Source: Mycobacterium sp. ELW1 (GTDB taxonomy: Bacteria; Actinomycetota; Actinomycetes; Mycobacteriales; Mycobacteriaceae). From it: DNA of 64,000 nt. The notes under the pieces are model-generated. The model was not told where the DNA came from. It was given only the letters and a program-made list of their open reading frames with translations, and did not search any database. Positions 18,866-32,815 of the stretch are shown here, one piece after another (within the stretch, counting starts at the first letter, position 1; each line of letters starts with the position of its first letter). A program made the translations under genes and the position numbers. The stretch lies in contig NZ_CP032155.1 of NCBI RefSeq assembly GCF_008329905.1, positions 682,001 through 746,000 on the forward strand, given 5' to 3'.

Positions 18866-20221
18866 CTACTTGGCGCCAGGCATCGGAATCGGGCGAACGC
18901 CCGGAGTGCCGAGCTTGCCCGCCAGCCATGGCAACGCGTCGGCGAACGCGTCACCCGCACCTTGGAAATCGTGCGATGCATGGGTTTTCACCACGGCACA
19001 TTCGATGCCGTAGCTGCTCACGAGCGAACACAAAGCATGGGCGATATCGGCGTGGTTCTCGGAATTGGTGTCCCATTCCGCCGGTGTCGTGGGCGGGGCG
19101 TCGGCGTGCTCGCCCGGCCGGTATTCATCAGTGGTGTCCGACGACACCGCGAACCATGCCGACATTCCGGTGTAGGGACCGTGCCGGATGATCGCCGACC
19201 GTGGATCGAATTCTTCCCACGCGGCGGCATCACCTCCGAACAGTCGAGCGATGGTCTGCTCGCGCGTTCCGGCATTGGGGCCCAGTTGACCGTCGACACT
19301 GACAATCGCGCTGAACACGTCTGGGTGCATAACCGCGAGCATCACGGCACAGGTGCCGCCCGACGACCATCCGGCGACTCCCCAATTCTCCGCTTTGGGG
19401 CTTACGCCGAAAGTCGAGATCACGTAAGGCACCACATCTTTGATGAGGTGATCGGCAGCGTTGCCACGAGGGCCGTTGACGCATTCGGTGTCCGTGCTGA
19501 AGGTCCCGCCGACGTCGGGGAAGACGAATACGGGCGCGTTGCCGTAGTGCCGCGCCGTGAAGTCGTCCAGCGTCGCAAGCGCATCGGCCGATCGCAGCCA
19601 GTCGTCGGGACGGCCGAACTGCCCGCCGAACATCATCACCGCGGGCAGTTGGGGCGGTGGTGAGGTCGCGAACCATGCCGGTGGGAGATAGACGTACTCC
19701 TGGCGATGTTGAAAGCCCGATGCTGCATCGGGTGTCGTCACTTTGACGACCACACCCTGAGTCGGCCGGACTCCTCGGCGTTGCATGTCGGCCAGGGTGG
19801 CCTGGTCGATGAAGCGCGGCGACTCGGTACCGGTGATCCGGTCCCAGGCGGATTGCACGGTGGGGAAGTAACCGGTCCAGGTGTTGAGTGCCAGCGCCAC
19901 GCAGAGCAGACACAGCGGAACCGCCACGAACGCTGCAATCCTGCGGGGCCATCCGGCGCCGCGCCATCCGAAGATCAGTACGATGATGGCCGCTCCGAGG
20001 CCGACGATCCACACCCAGAATGTCGCGGGCGCGGGATCTTCAGACAGCCCCTGGTTGTGGATGAACCAGAACGTCAGTCCGGCGCAGATGCCACCGACTA
20101 TCACCGCGATGGGAAGCCAGAGCAGCAGCCACCGTGGCGATCTGCGTCCTATCGCCGCCAACAGCACTGCCGCGGCCACAACTTGAACGGCGATCACCAC
20201 CCAGCCATGTAGCAAGCTCAC
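18866..20221 (-). CDS. Membrane-anchored esterase, antigen 85/esterase-D-like fold
   Basis: 451 aa. Four N-terminal membrane segments (about 1-115) are followed by an extracytoplasmic alpha/beta-hydrolase. The hydrolase has VMMFGGQFG (oxyanion side), the nucleophile elbow GWSSGG, an Asp-containing SVDGQLG strand and a C-terminal THASHDF histidine. This is the putative-esterase family that includes mycolyltransferases and MPT51-like proteins, but substrate-specific mycolyltransferase motifs are not evident. GTG 20221 overlaps the upstream lipase-like stop (GTGA), so the two are one operon; the ATG at 20239 is less likely. Probably acts on an envelope ester. Confidence 0.7.
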   Translation of the reverse strand: MSLLHGWVVIAVQVVAAAVLLAAIGRRSPRWLLLWLPIAVIVGGICAGLTFWFIHNQGLSEDPAPATFWVWIVGLGAAIIVLIFGWRGAGWPRRIAAFVAVPLCLLCVALALNTWTGYFPTVQSAWDRITGTESPRFIDQATLADMQRRGVRPTQGVVVKVTTPDAASGFQHRQEYVYLPPAWFATSPPPQLPAVMMFGGQFGRPDDWLRSADALATLDDFTARHYGNAPVFVFPDVGGTFSTDTECVNGPRGNAADHLIKDVVPYVISTFGVSPKAENWGVAGWSSGGTCAVMLAVMHPDVFSAIVSVDGQLGPNAGTREQTIARLFGGDAAAWEEFDPRSAIIRHGPYTGMSAWFAVSSDTTDEYRPGEHADAPPTTPAEWDTNSENHADIAHALCSLVSSYGIECAVVKTHASHDFQGAGDAFADALPWLAGKLGTPGVRPIPMPGAK

Positions 20222-21450
20222 GAGGAACGGCCTTCGCAATCGTTGGGTGCCGGAACGGAGTTGACGCGTTGGTTCATCCAGTCGAGCGCCTCGGCCATGT
20301 CGAGCTGGTCGGGAGCGTCACCGGGCAGCCGACGAATGGTGATGACGTCACCCATTTTGCATGCGCGATCCAGCGCGGCGTCAGTCCACGCCGCCGGTGT
20401 CGCCGGGTCTTGGTCGCCGTAGATCACCAGCATCGGGCCTTGGGTCGGTCCTTGCGGGAGGCTGCTCTTTTCCAGGAAGCCGCGAAGCGTGTTCGCCGCG
20501 GCGGGGGAATGGGGCCGTAGGTCGTCGGGGGTGATCTGACTCGCGATCGTCGCGCGTTCGGCGAGGCCGGCGGGATCACATGCCAGCAGCGCGTCCCACT
20601 TCTGCGCGACGATTCCGCTGCGGTAGTCGTCGAGCGGGAAATCGTTGAAGTACGAGTTCTTCACTCCGGAAAGAAATGCCAGGAGATCGAGTTGTTGCTG
20701 GCCGTTGAGTGTGCCTGCCTCGGCGGCATCGGCCAGACCGGTGATATCGGCGGCCGGGGAGATGGCGACCGAGCCGAGCAACGTCATACTCCAGCCTTGG
20801 TTCGCCGCAAGCTCATTGGCGGCCCACGCCGCCTGTCCGCCCTGACCGATGCCAAGAGCGAGCCAGGACGTCGACGCCTGGCCGCCGGCCCGTTCGATCA
20901 CCTGGCGTCCGGCACGCACCGAATCGATCAGGTTGTAGCCGACTGTCGTCGAATCGAGATAGGGATGGTAATGGTCCCGGTCCGGCCGATCCTGGATCTT
21001 GGCGAGGTCGCCCAGCCCCTGATAGTCCGATACGACGACCGCGTAACCGGCTTGCAGTAACTGCTGTACAACGGCTGACGAATTGAGCAGCGTCGGCGAA
21101 GTTGACGGACCGCAGCCTGGTTTGGTGCCGCTGGCGGGATGCCCGAACGCAACGAGTCGCCACCCGCCGTCCGGGGCGGGCCCCTTCGGCACCAACAGAA
21201 TCGCCGTGACGTGGGTGCCGTTATCGTTGATCCCCGACCGGGACGCGTACGTGAAGCGCTTGGCCCACTCGACTGCCGATTGAAGTGACGGATCGAGATC
21301 CCTTGCTGCATCACTGGTGATCACATCGCCGTACTGCTCCGACGGCGCGGGCTTGTCCGTCGTGGGCTGCGGTGACGGGGACTTACCGCATGCGGCGCCG
21401 CTCAGAACCACGATCACCAGCAGGGACAGGGCCGTCACTATTCGTCGCAC
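20218..21450 (-). CDS. LIP-family secreted lipase-like lipoprotein, probable pseudoenzyme
   Basis: About 410 aa from GTG 21450. A short basic N-terminus, a hydrophobic stretch and a Cys (LSGAAC, a slightly atypical lipobox) suggest a lipoprotein. The body matches secretory lipases (LIP family): AFGHPASG, VVVSDYQGLG, and a late VIYGDQDPATP (Asp). The expected nucleophile elbow GxSxG reads LGIGQGGQ, so the catalytic Ser position is Gly. The enzyme may be inactive or use another residue. The frame is open to 21558 but the signal sequence fixes the later start. It precedes the esterase gene with a 4-nt overlap. Confidence 0.68.
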   Translation of the reverse strand: MRRIVTALSLLVIVVLSGAACGKSPSPQPTTDKPAPSEQYGDVITSDAARDLDPSLQSAVEWAKRFTYASRSGINDNGTHVTAILLVPKGPAPDGGWRLVAFGHPASGTKPGCGPSTSPTLLNSSAVVQQLLQAGYAVVVSDYQGLGDLAKIQDRPDRDHYHPYLDSTTVGYNLIDSVRAGRQVIERAGGQASTSWLALGIGQGGQAAWAANELAANQGWSMTLLGSVAISPAADITGLADAAEAGTLNGQQQLDLLAFLSGVKNSYFNDFPLDDYRSGIVAQKWDALLACDPAGLAERATIASQITPDDLRPHSPAAANTLRGFLEKSSLPQGPTQGPMLVIYGDQDPATPAAWTDAALDRACKMGDVITIRRLPGDAPDQLDMAEALDWMNQRVNSVPAPNDCEGRSS

Positions 21451-21561
21451 GAACCAGATGGTAGTGGTCGCCGAAGGCGCATCGGCGTCGGTTGAGGTGC
21501 ATCCGTTGGTCTTGCTGGCCGGTTGTGCGACCTGACGTGGGATAACTCGGCCGGTCATGGT

Positions 21562-22305
21562 CTAGCTCGGCGGCCGCGGATCGCTGGGGTCGTCGGGGTC
21601 GGGGTCACCGAACCAGCGGGACGGGGTGTGCTCGGGGTAGTGGTCGTGCCAAGCCCACCATTCGTAGGGCTTGCTCTGCGGATAGCCCGGTGGGGAATCT
21701 TCCCAGGTCTCCTGGCGGCCGAGTGCGGTCATATCGAGGAAATGCCATGTGTTGACGAAGACTTCGTCTCCCCGGCTGTCGATGAAGTACGTGCGGTAGA
21801 TCTGGTCGCCGTCGCGGATGAAGGCGTTGGTGCCGTGCCACTGGTCGACGCCGAAGTCGACGTCGAAGGCGTTGTCCGGGCCGGGCAGCATGGTGTACCA
21901 CGGGATGTCCCAGCCCATCCTTGCCTTGATGCGCTGCACGTCGGCCTGCGCGCCGCGCGAGGCGTAGACGAGGGTGGTGTCGCGGGCGTTGAGGTGGGCG
22001 AGGTTACCGATGTGGTCGGCCATCAACGAGCATCCGACGCACCCGTGGTCGGGCCAGCCGTGGACACCCGGATCGAGGAAGGCGCGGTAGACGATCAGCT
22101 GCCTTCTGCCGCCGAACAGGTCGAGCAGGCTGATCGTGCCGTCCGGCCCGTCGAACTCGTAGTCCTTCTCGACGGGAGTCCACGGCATACGCCTGCGCAG
22201 TGCGGCCACGGCATCGCGGGCGTGCGTCAATTCCTTTTCCTTGACCAGCATTTGGTGACGGGCGGCCTCCCACTCGGGTGCCGACACGATGTCTGGCATG
22301 TGCAC
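21562..22305 (-). CDS. DUF899 thioredoxin-like protein
   Basis: 247 aa with the DUF899 pattern: EKELTHARDAVAALRRRMPW at the start, then LFGGRRQLIVYRAFL, GCVGCSLMADHIG and AYAF-type regions such as YASRGAQADVQR. The family has a thioredoxin-like fold of uncertain biochemical role. GTG 22305 sits 6 nt after a GGGAG ribosome site; ATG at 22299 is possible. It is divergent from an ArsR regulator, with a shared operator in between, so it is likely controlled by that regulator together with the SRPBCC gene. Confidence 0.8.
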   Translation of the reverse strand: MHMPDIVSAPEWEAARHQMLVKEKELTHARDAVAALRRRMPWTPVEKDYEFDGPDGTISLLDLFGGRRQLIVYRAFLDPGVHGWPDHGCVGCSLMADHIGNLAHLNARDTTLVYASRGAQADVQRIKARMGWDIPWYTMLPGPDNAFDVDFGVDQWHGTNAFIRDGDQIYRTYFIDSRGDEVFVNTWHFLDMTALGRQETWEDSPPGYPQSKPYEWWAWHDHYPEHTPSRWFGDPDPDDPSDPRPPS

Positions 22306-22324
22306 TGTTGCTCCCTCGCGTTAT

Positions 22325-22340
22325 TCAACAAGTTAGTTGA
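22325..22340. promoter_or_regulatory. ArsR operator copy 1
   Basis: TCAAC-AAGTTA-GTTGA, inverted repeat with 6-nt spacer, 20 nt upstream of the DUF899 start. It matches the second copy at 22378-22393 in arms, spacing and the shared AAG next to the left arm. This is the layout expected for a dimeric ArsR-type repressor controlling both directions. Confidence 0.6.
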
Positions 22341-22372
22341 GTATCTTCCTTCAGCGAAGCACGCGGAGCGGC

Positions 22373-22393
22373 TATAGTCAACAAGATGGTTGA
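22373..22393 (+). promoter_or_regulatory. Leaderless promoter with ArsR operator copy 2
   Basis: TATAGT at 22373-22378 lies 7 nt before the ATG at 22386, which implies a leaderless transcript starting at the A of ATG. TCAAC-AAGATG-GTTGA (22378-22393) overlaps the promoter and the start codon, so bound repressor would block transcription: a classic autoregulatory arrangement. Confidence 0.55.
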
Positions 22394-22721
22394 AGATCAA
22401 GTGCTGGACCGGACCTATGCCGCCCTGGCCGACCCGACGCGCCGTCACCTGATCGAGGTGCTTCGGCAGGGCGATGCGCGGATCACCGACCTCGCCGCCC
22501 CGCTGCCGATGACGTTCGCCGGGGTGTCACGCCACGTCGGAGTGCTGGAGTCGGCCAGCCTCATCCAGCGGGAGGTGCGCGGACGCGAACATTGGGTGTC
22601 GTTGCGGCCGGAAGGCCTTACCGCAGCTCAACATTGGATTGACGAGCAGACCCGGTTCTGGTCCGCCCGTGCCGATGCACTTGCCGCACGACTGCGCCGC
22701 AAAAAGGCCGACGGCCGATGA
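22386..22721 (+). CDS. ArsR-family transcriptional regulator
   Basis: 111 aa winged-helix repressor. It begins RTYAALADPTRRHLIEVLRQGD (helices 1-2), followed by ITDLAAPLPMTFAGVSRHV (helix-turn-helix) and the wing GREHWVSLRPEGL. No metal-binding Cys cluster is present, placing it with the non-metal ArsR/SRPBCC-linked type. It overlaps the next gene by 4 nt. Predicted to repress itself and the SRPBCC gene and, across the divergent region, the DUF899 gene via twin TCAAC/GTTGA sites. Confidence 0.88.
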   Translation: MVEDQVLDRTYAALADPTRRHLIEVLRQGDARITDLAAPLPMTFAGVSRHVGVLESASLIQREVRGREHWVSLRPEGLTAAQHWIDEQTRFWSARADALAARLRRKKADGR

Positions 22722-23158
22722 GCGAGACGGTGACCGTCGTCGTGTCGCGCGTCATGCCCGCCCCGCCCGCGGTGGTGTTCGACGAGTGGCTCGATCCGGA
22801 AGCGCTACAGGAATGGATGTGCCCGAACCCGGTGCGCGTCGTCGAGGTCCGTGTCGAGGCCCGCGTCGGCGGAACGGTGCGCTTCGACGTCGACGATTCG
22901 GGCACCAGGGTGCTCATCAGCGGGCAGTTCCTGACCATCGAGCGCCCCCATCTGCTGCGGTTCACCTGGAGCAACTCGAACTGGGAAGATCCCTCGCAGG
23001 TGAGCATCGTGAATGTGACATTCGAGCCGGTCGGCGTGGACGAGACATTGATGTCGATCGAGCACACGTTGCTGCCGACAAGTGAATTCGAATCGTTCCA
23101 CAGCGGCTGGATCGATACCTTCGCCCAGCTCGCCGACCGGTTGGCGTCGCTGTCCTGA
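22718..23158 (+). CDS. SRPBCC/AHSA1-domain protein
   Basis: 146 aa START-like ligand-binding protein: an N-terminal beta strand VTVVVSRVMPAPPAVVFDEW, a central RVGGTVRFD segment, and ERPHLLRFTWSN typical of AHSA1 proteins. Family members bind small hydrophobic molecules. ArsR-SRPBCC pairs are common in actinobacteria and overlap translationally, as here (ATGA). No catalytic residue is identified. It probably works with the ArsR and DUF899 proteins in a stress or detoxification response. Confidence 0.82.
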   Translation: MSETVTVVVSRVMPAPPAVVFDEWLDPEALQEWMCPNPVRVVEVRVEARVGGTVRFDVDDSGTRVLISGQFLTIERPHLLRFTWSNSNWEDPSQVSIVNVTFEPVGVDETLMSIEHTLLPTSEFESFHSGWIDTFAQLADRLASLS

Positions 23159-23201
23159 ACGCACAGTCGATCCCAAGCTGACCGGTTTACCGTCAGCAGC
23201 T

Positions 23202-27179
<3,978 letters not shown>

Positions 27180-27180
<1 letters not shown>

Positions 27181-28514
27181 CACCGGTACTCGCTGAGCCG
27201 CGGCCACAGGCCGAGCGCAACCGACAGCGCCGCTCCGACCGAGAGCACCACGCCCCCGACGGTGGTGCCGGACAGCACCCGGCGAGCGGACAGGATGTCG
27301 TTGCGCAGTTGGTTGCGGCTCTGCCGGATACCGCTCGACAGGGCCGCGTCGAGCTTGTCGAACGCCGGCGTCGAGTCGTCCTCACCGGTGCCCAGCGCCA
27401 CCTGGGTCGCAGCCTGGTAGTTGCCGACCGAGATGTAGGCGTTGATCCGCTCGTCGGCCTGGCGCCACTTGGTCAGCAAGCCGTCGGCATCGGCCAGGTC
27501 GTCCTTGGCGATGGCGTCCTTGCGGGCGAGGTAATCGTTGAGCTGTGTGTGCATGGCTTCGACGCGTTGGTAGTAGGAGCGCTTGCGGACGTCTTCGTCT
27601 CCCCGCCGGATCAGCGACAGCGTCTCGTCGGCGCGCGCCTGCTGGGCGGTGATCGCCAGGTTAGTCACAGTTTTCAGCGACTCGGCCGCGGTGTTCTTGG
27701 CAGCCCGGCTGCCTGCGGTCGAGATGAGCAACGCCGAACCCACCCAGATGATCATCACGACGATCGCCAGGCCGCCCGCGATCAGGCCGACGTTCACCCG
27801 GCGTTTGGTGCGATCGGCCAGCCACCGATGACCGAACGCCCCGAACAACAGCGTCACGGCGACGACCATGATCACCGGCGCCGGGACGCGGGTGGAGGCT
27901 GTGGTTTCGGCGTCGACCCGCGCCGAGGTCTGCTCGTACAGCCGCTGCGCGTCCGGCAGGATCTGCTGCTGCATCAGGGCCGAGGCCTCCGAGAGATACG
28001 ACGAGCCGACCGGATTGCCCATCCGGTTGTTGGTGCGGGCGGTTTCGATCAGGCCGGTGTACACGGCCAGCTGCGCGTTGATCCGGCCCAGCAGCTGCAC
28101 CAAGGGCTCGTCGGTGAGGCCGCTGGAGGCGCGGGTCACCGCCACGGCCGCATCGGTGATCGCCTGCTCGTAGCGCTGCCGCACCGCGCGCGGCTCGGAG
28201 CCGGCGATGAACGCGGTCGCCGCGGCGGCGTCGGCCACCGAGAGCGTGGTGTAGAGCTGGCCGGCGGCGAAGGACAGCGGCTCGGTGTGGTTGAGGACGT
28301 TGGTCAGCTGGGTTTGCCGGTCGGTGATCGTCGTCGAGGTGGCGAACGCGCTCAGGATCCCGAGCGTGGCGAGGATGACGCCGAGGGTCAGGATGCGTCC
28401 GGGCGTGGTGCGGACGAACCACCACCGGGGATGAGCGGGCGGCGTCGTCGACCGCTGGCCCAACGGCTCGGTCGACGGGTGTGCCAGCTCAACGGTCACG
28501 TTCGCGGACCTCAT
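27180..28514 (-). CDS. glnX: Membrane sensor GlnX
   Basis: 444 aa. A cytoplasmic N-terminus, a first membrane helix (about 41-60), a helical extracytoplasmic domain, two central helices (about 205-265), a second four-helix-like sensor region, and a last helix near 415-435. It is the first gene of the glnX-glnH-pknG operon, with stop/start overlap to glnH. It is known to couple GlnH ligand binding to PknG. Divergent from mutT3 with a 76-bp promoter region. The start ATG 28514 (MRSANVTVEL) is the longest; later starts would still keep all helices. Confidence 0.9.
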
Positions 28515-28590
28515 TCCGTGTTGTCCGGATCCACTGCTGCCCTTTGCCGGGAGGCCCGGCGCGCTTTCTGAGACAATCCTAAGAGGTGCT

Positions 28591-29232
28591 GTGACGGATG
28601 GGGCGGGATCGACCGACCTAAGTCCGGCGTGGCGTGCTTATCCTGAACGCGTGCGCGGGGATGGCGACGGTTGGGTGGTGTCGGATACCGGCACGCCCTA
28701 TTGGGGACGGCATGGCGCCGCGGGGTTGTTGCTGCGGGCGCCTCGCGCCGACGGTACGCCCGCGGTGTTGCTTCAGCACCGGGCCCCGTGGAGTCATCAG
28801 GGCGGCACCTGGGCGCTGCCCGGTGGCGCCCGGGACAGCCACGAGACCCCCGAGCAGGCCGCGGTGCGTGAGGCCCACGAGGAAGCCGGCCTGCTCGCCG
28901 AACACGTCCAGGTCCGGGCGACCGTGGTGACGGCGGAGGTCGTCGGCGCCGCGGGTGCGTACTGGAGTTACACCACCGTCGTCGCCGACGCGCCCGAACT
29001 GCTGAGCACGGTCGCGAATCGGGAGAGCTCCGAATTGCGTTGGGTGGCCGAGGACGAAGTGATCGAGCTGCCGCTGCACCCCGGCTTCGCCGCCAGCTGG
29101 GAACGTCTACGCATCACAGCGATGCTGAGCGGTCACGATCACGAGGAATGCCTGCAGCCGGTGCCGCACACCGTGGAGATCCGGGCCGGCGTGTTCGCCT
29201 GGTGCACCTCGGCGGCCGCCGAAGTCGGCTGA
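28591..29232 (+). CDS. mutT3: Nudix hydrolase MutT3
   Basis: 213 aa. The Nudix box is complete: GGARDSHE then REAHEEAG (Gx5Ex7REUxEExGU) around residues 78-101, preceded by GTWALPG. MutT-type enzymes hydrolyse oxidised or noncanonical nucleoside triphosphates. The position beside glnX matches Rv0413. GTG start at 28591. Convergent with thiE, 24 nt between stops. Confidence 0.9.
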   Translation: MTDGAGSTDLSPAWRAYPERVRGDGDGWVVSDTGTPYWGRHGAAGLLLRAPRADGTPAVLLQHRAPWSHQGGTWALPGGARDSHETPEQAAVREAHEEAGLLAEHVQVRATVVTAEVVGAAGAYWSYTTVVADAPELLSTVANRESSELRWVAEDEVIELPLHPGFAASWERLRITAMLSGHDHEECLQPVPHTVEIRAGVFAWCTSAAAEVG

Positions 29233-29256
29233 CCCGGTCCGGCGACAACCCGTGGG

Positions 29257-29916
29257 TCAGCCGAGCGCCGCTCGGAGCCGTCGGGCGGCGGCCTTCGGGT
29301 CGTCGGCCCCGGTGATCGCCCGCACCACCACGATTCGGCTCGCGCCGGCCTCGAGCACCTCGGGCAGACGCGCCTCGTCGATACCGCCGATCGCGAACCA
29401 CGGCTTGGCCGGGCCCATCGCCGCGACGGTGCGTACCAGATCCAGACCCGGCGCCGGCCGGCCCGGTTTCGTCGGCGTGGGCCAGCACGGGCCGACACAG
29501 AAATAGTCGACATCCTCGGTGAGCGCGCGAGCGGCCTCACCGCTCTGATGGGTGGAACGCCCGATCAGCGCCTGCGGCGCGACCTCGCGGGCCACGGTCA
29601 GCGGCAGATCGTCCTGACCCAGGTGGAGGATGTCAGCCCCGGCCGCGCGGGCGATGTCGGCGCGGTCGTTGACCGCCACCAGCGCGCCGTGCCGGTGCGC
29701 GGCCTCGGTCAGGATTTCCAGTGCTGCCAGCTCGTCGCGGGCCTCCAGCGGCCCGAACTGTTGCTCGCCGGGTGATCCCTTGTCACGAAGCTGGATGATG
29801 TCGACGCCGCCGGCCAGCGCCGCGTCGGCGAACTGGGCCAGGTCACCGCGTTCGCGGCGGGCATCGGTGCACAGGTAGAGCCGTGCGGTCGCGAGCCTCG
29901 CGTGGGGTTCGTGCAC
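29257..29916 (-). CDS. thiE: Thiamine-phosphate synthase ThiE
   Basis: 219 aa TIM barrel joining hydroxymethylpyrimidine diphosphate with the thiazole phosphate. Motifs: [34 protein letters not shown] and the phosphate loop AIGGI. GTG 29916 is chosen because the frame then begins just before LATARLYLC; the open frame continues to 30006 through the divergent riboswitch. Transcribed away from thiO, so only the thiO side carries the TPP riboswitch. Confidence 0.95.
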   Translation of the reverse strand: MHEPHARLATARLYLCTDARRERGDLAQFADAALAGGVDIIQLRDKGSPGEQQFGPLEARDELAALEILTEAAHRHGALVAVNDRADIARAAGADILHLGQDDLPLTVAREVAPQALIGRSTHQSGEAARALTEDVDYFCVGPCWPTPTKPGRPAPGLDLVRTVAAMGPAKPWFAIGGIDEARLPEVLEAGASRIVVVRAITGADDPKAAARRLRAALG

Positions 29917-29933
29917 ACCGCGACGGTAGCGGC

Positions 29934-29939
29934 TAGCGT
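29934..29939 (+). promoter_or_regulatory. Candidate -10 element of the thiO operon
   Basis: TAGCGT in the context GGCTAGCGT, about 7-10 nt upstream of the TPP aptamer. The thiC leader has the same TAGCGT hexamer (46706-46701 on the other strand) at the same relative distance, which supports both as transcription start determinants. Confidence 0.4.
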
Positions 29940-29943
29940 GGGG

Positions 29944-30036
29944 GATCGGCACGGGAGCCCCGGGGCGGGGCTGAGAGTGGAGCGCGACGTTCCAGACCGT
30001 CACCACCTGATCCGGGTCATGCCGGCGAAGGAAGCG
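29944..30036 (+). ncRNA. TPP riboswitch (THI element) upstream of thiO
   Basis: The conserved blocks are in order: CACGGGAGCCC, GGGGCTGAGAG (the GCUGAGA core), then CACCTGATCC, GGGTCATGCC and GGCGAAGGAAG. They form the pyrimidine- and pyrophosphate-sensing arms of the thiM-box. The element ends a few nt before AAAGGG, the ribosome site of thiO (ATG 30045), and no terminator or U-run is seen. Translational control by sequestration of the ribosome site is therefore most likely. Confidence 0.93.
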
Positions 30037-30044
30037 AAAGGGAT

Positions 30045-31084
30045 ATGTCGAAGGATTCTCTGGCTGTCATCGGGGGCGGTGTCATTGGACTCGCGGTGGC
30101 GCGGCGCGCCCTGCTCGACGGGCTCTCGGTGCGGGTGCACCGGTACGGCGGGCAGGAGCGAAGCGACCCGGGAATTGCCCGAGCCCTCCCGGGGGCGTCG
30201 TGGGTGGCCGGCGGCATGCTGACCCCGCACAGCGAAGGCTGGCCGGGCGAGGAGCAGCTGCTGGCGCTGGGGTTGGAGTCGCTGCGCCTGTGGCACGACG
30301 GCTTCCTCGACGGTCTGCCCGCCGATGTCGTCACCGCGCGCGAGTCGCTGGTGGTCGGTGTGGATCGGGCCGATGCGGCCGATTTGCGGACCGTTGCGGA
30401 CTGGCTGTCGGCGCAGGGTCATCCGGTCACCGTGACGACCACCGCCCGCGACACCGAACCGCTTCTGGCCCAAGGTATTCGTCACGGCTTTGTCGCCGCC
30501 GACGAGCTGGCGGTGGACAACCGCAAACTGGTGGCCGCCCTGGAGGCCCACTGTGAGCAGCTCGGGGTGCAGTGGTCGGCACCGGTGGAGCGCCTCGACG
30601 ACGCGCGCGACGGTGTCGACACCGTCGTCATCGCCAACGGTATCGACGCGCCCACACTCTGGCCGGGCCTGCAGGTGCGGCCGGTGAAGGGCGAGGTGCT
30701 GCGGCTGCACTGGCGGCGCGGCTGTATGCCGGTGCCGCAGCGGGTGATTCGGGCCAGGGTGCACGGCCGCGCGGTCTACCTGGTGCCGCGGGCCGACGGG
30801 GTGGTGGTCGGTGCGACCCAGTACGAACACGGCCGCGACACCGCACCGTCGGTGGCCGGGGTGCGCGAGTTGCTCGACGACGCCTGCGAGGTGATGCCGT
30901 CGCTCGGCGAATACGAACTGGCCGAGTGCGGGGCGGGGTTGCGGCCGATGACCCCGGACAACATGCCGATCGTCGGCCGGCTCGATGAGCGCACCCTGGT
31001 GGCCACCGGACACGGCAGGTCCGGATTTCTGCTGGCGCCTTGGACCGCGCAGCGCATCGCCGCAGAGTTGATGGGAGCACGCGC

Positions 31085-31088
<4 letters not shown>
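30045..31088 (+). CDS. thiO: Glycine oxidase ThiO
   Basis: 347 aa FAD-dependent amine oxidase that converts glycine to dehydroglycine for thiazole synthesis. N-terminal FAD motif [12 protein letters not shown], a central VKGEVLRLH strand, and C-terminal [13 protein letters not shown] plus [13 protein letters not shown] binding the flavin. ATG follows AAAGGG, which is the sequestered end of the riboswitch. Overlaps thiS by 4 nt (GTGA). Confidence 0.94.
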
Positions 31089-32036
<948 letters not shown>

Positions 32037-32043
32037 CGGACGA

Positions 32044-32815
32044 GTGAAGGGCCGCTATGTGGCACTGGGTAGTTCGATGGCCGCCGGCCCCGGGATCAAA
32101 CCGAGAGCTGCGGGGTCGCCGCTGTCGGCCGGCAGGTCGGCCCGCAACTACCCACACCTGACCGCCGAACGCCTGGGCCTCGACCTCGTCGACGTCACCT
32201 ATTCCGGCGCCACCACCGCCAACGTCCTGCGCGATCCGCAGCGCGGTGCGCCGCCACAGATCGAGGCCCTCGACGGTTCGGAGGAGCTGGTCACCGTCAC
32301 CATTGGTGGCAACGACGTCGGCTATGTCCCATTGCTGTTCGCCGCGACGCTGCCGCCGGTCCTGCACAAGCTTCCGGTGCTCGGTGCGCGACTGCATGAA
32401 CTCCTGGATCCGGCCGCCCGGGGTGTGGCGCTGAACCAGGTGGGTGCGTCGCTGCGTGACGGTGGGCCGGGTGCTGCGGGAGCGATCGCCGCGGGCTCGA
32501 ATTCTGTTCGTGGACTACCTGACCCTGCTGCCTCCCGCGGGCACACCCGCGCCACCGCTGCCGGACGACGTCGCCGACTTGGGCCGCCACATCGCACAGC
32601 GACTGGTCGATCAGACCAGTGAAGCGGCGCTGGCCACCGGGTGCGAGGTGATCCATGCCGCGGAGATGAGCCGCGACCACCACCCCTGGTCTGTCGAACC
32701 ATGGACAGTCGGCGCCGGTTCCTTGCTGCCGTGGCGGCCGAAGCCGTGGCACCCCAACGCGGCCGGCATGCGCGCGGTCGCCGAGCTCATCGTGGCGAGG
32801 GTGCGTCAGCCGTAG
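32044..32815 (+). pseudogene. SGNH/GDSL hydrolase, frameshifted
   Basis: The N-terminal part (YVALGSSMAAGPG for block I Ser, IGGNDVGYVP for block III Asn) is in one frame from GTG 32044. The C-terminal part (RVLRERSPRARILFVDYL and PWHPNAAGM with the catalytic His) is in another, reading to 32815. Removing one G from GACGGTGGG around 32460-32468 joins them as LRDVGRVLRERSP, which fits the family. So an extra base breaks the gene: a real mutation or a sequencing error. The intact protein would be about 256 aa and a cytosolic or exported esterase. It overlaps the convergent gene by 10 nt. Confidence 0.7.
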
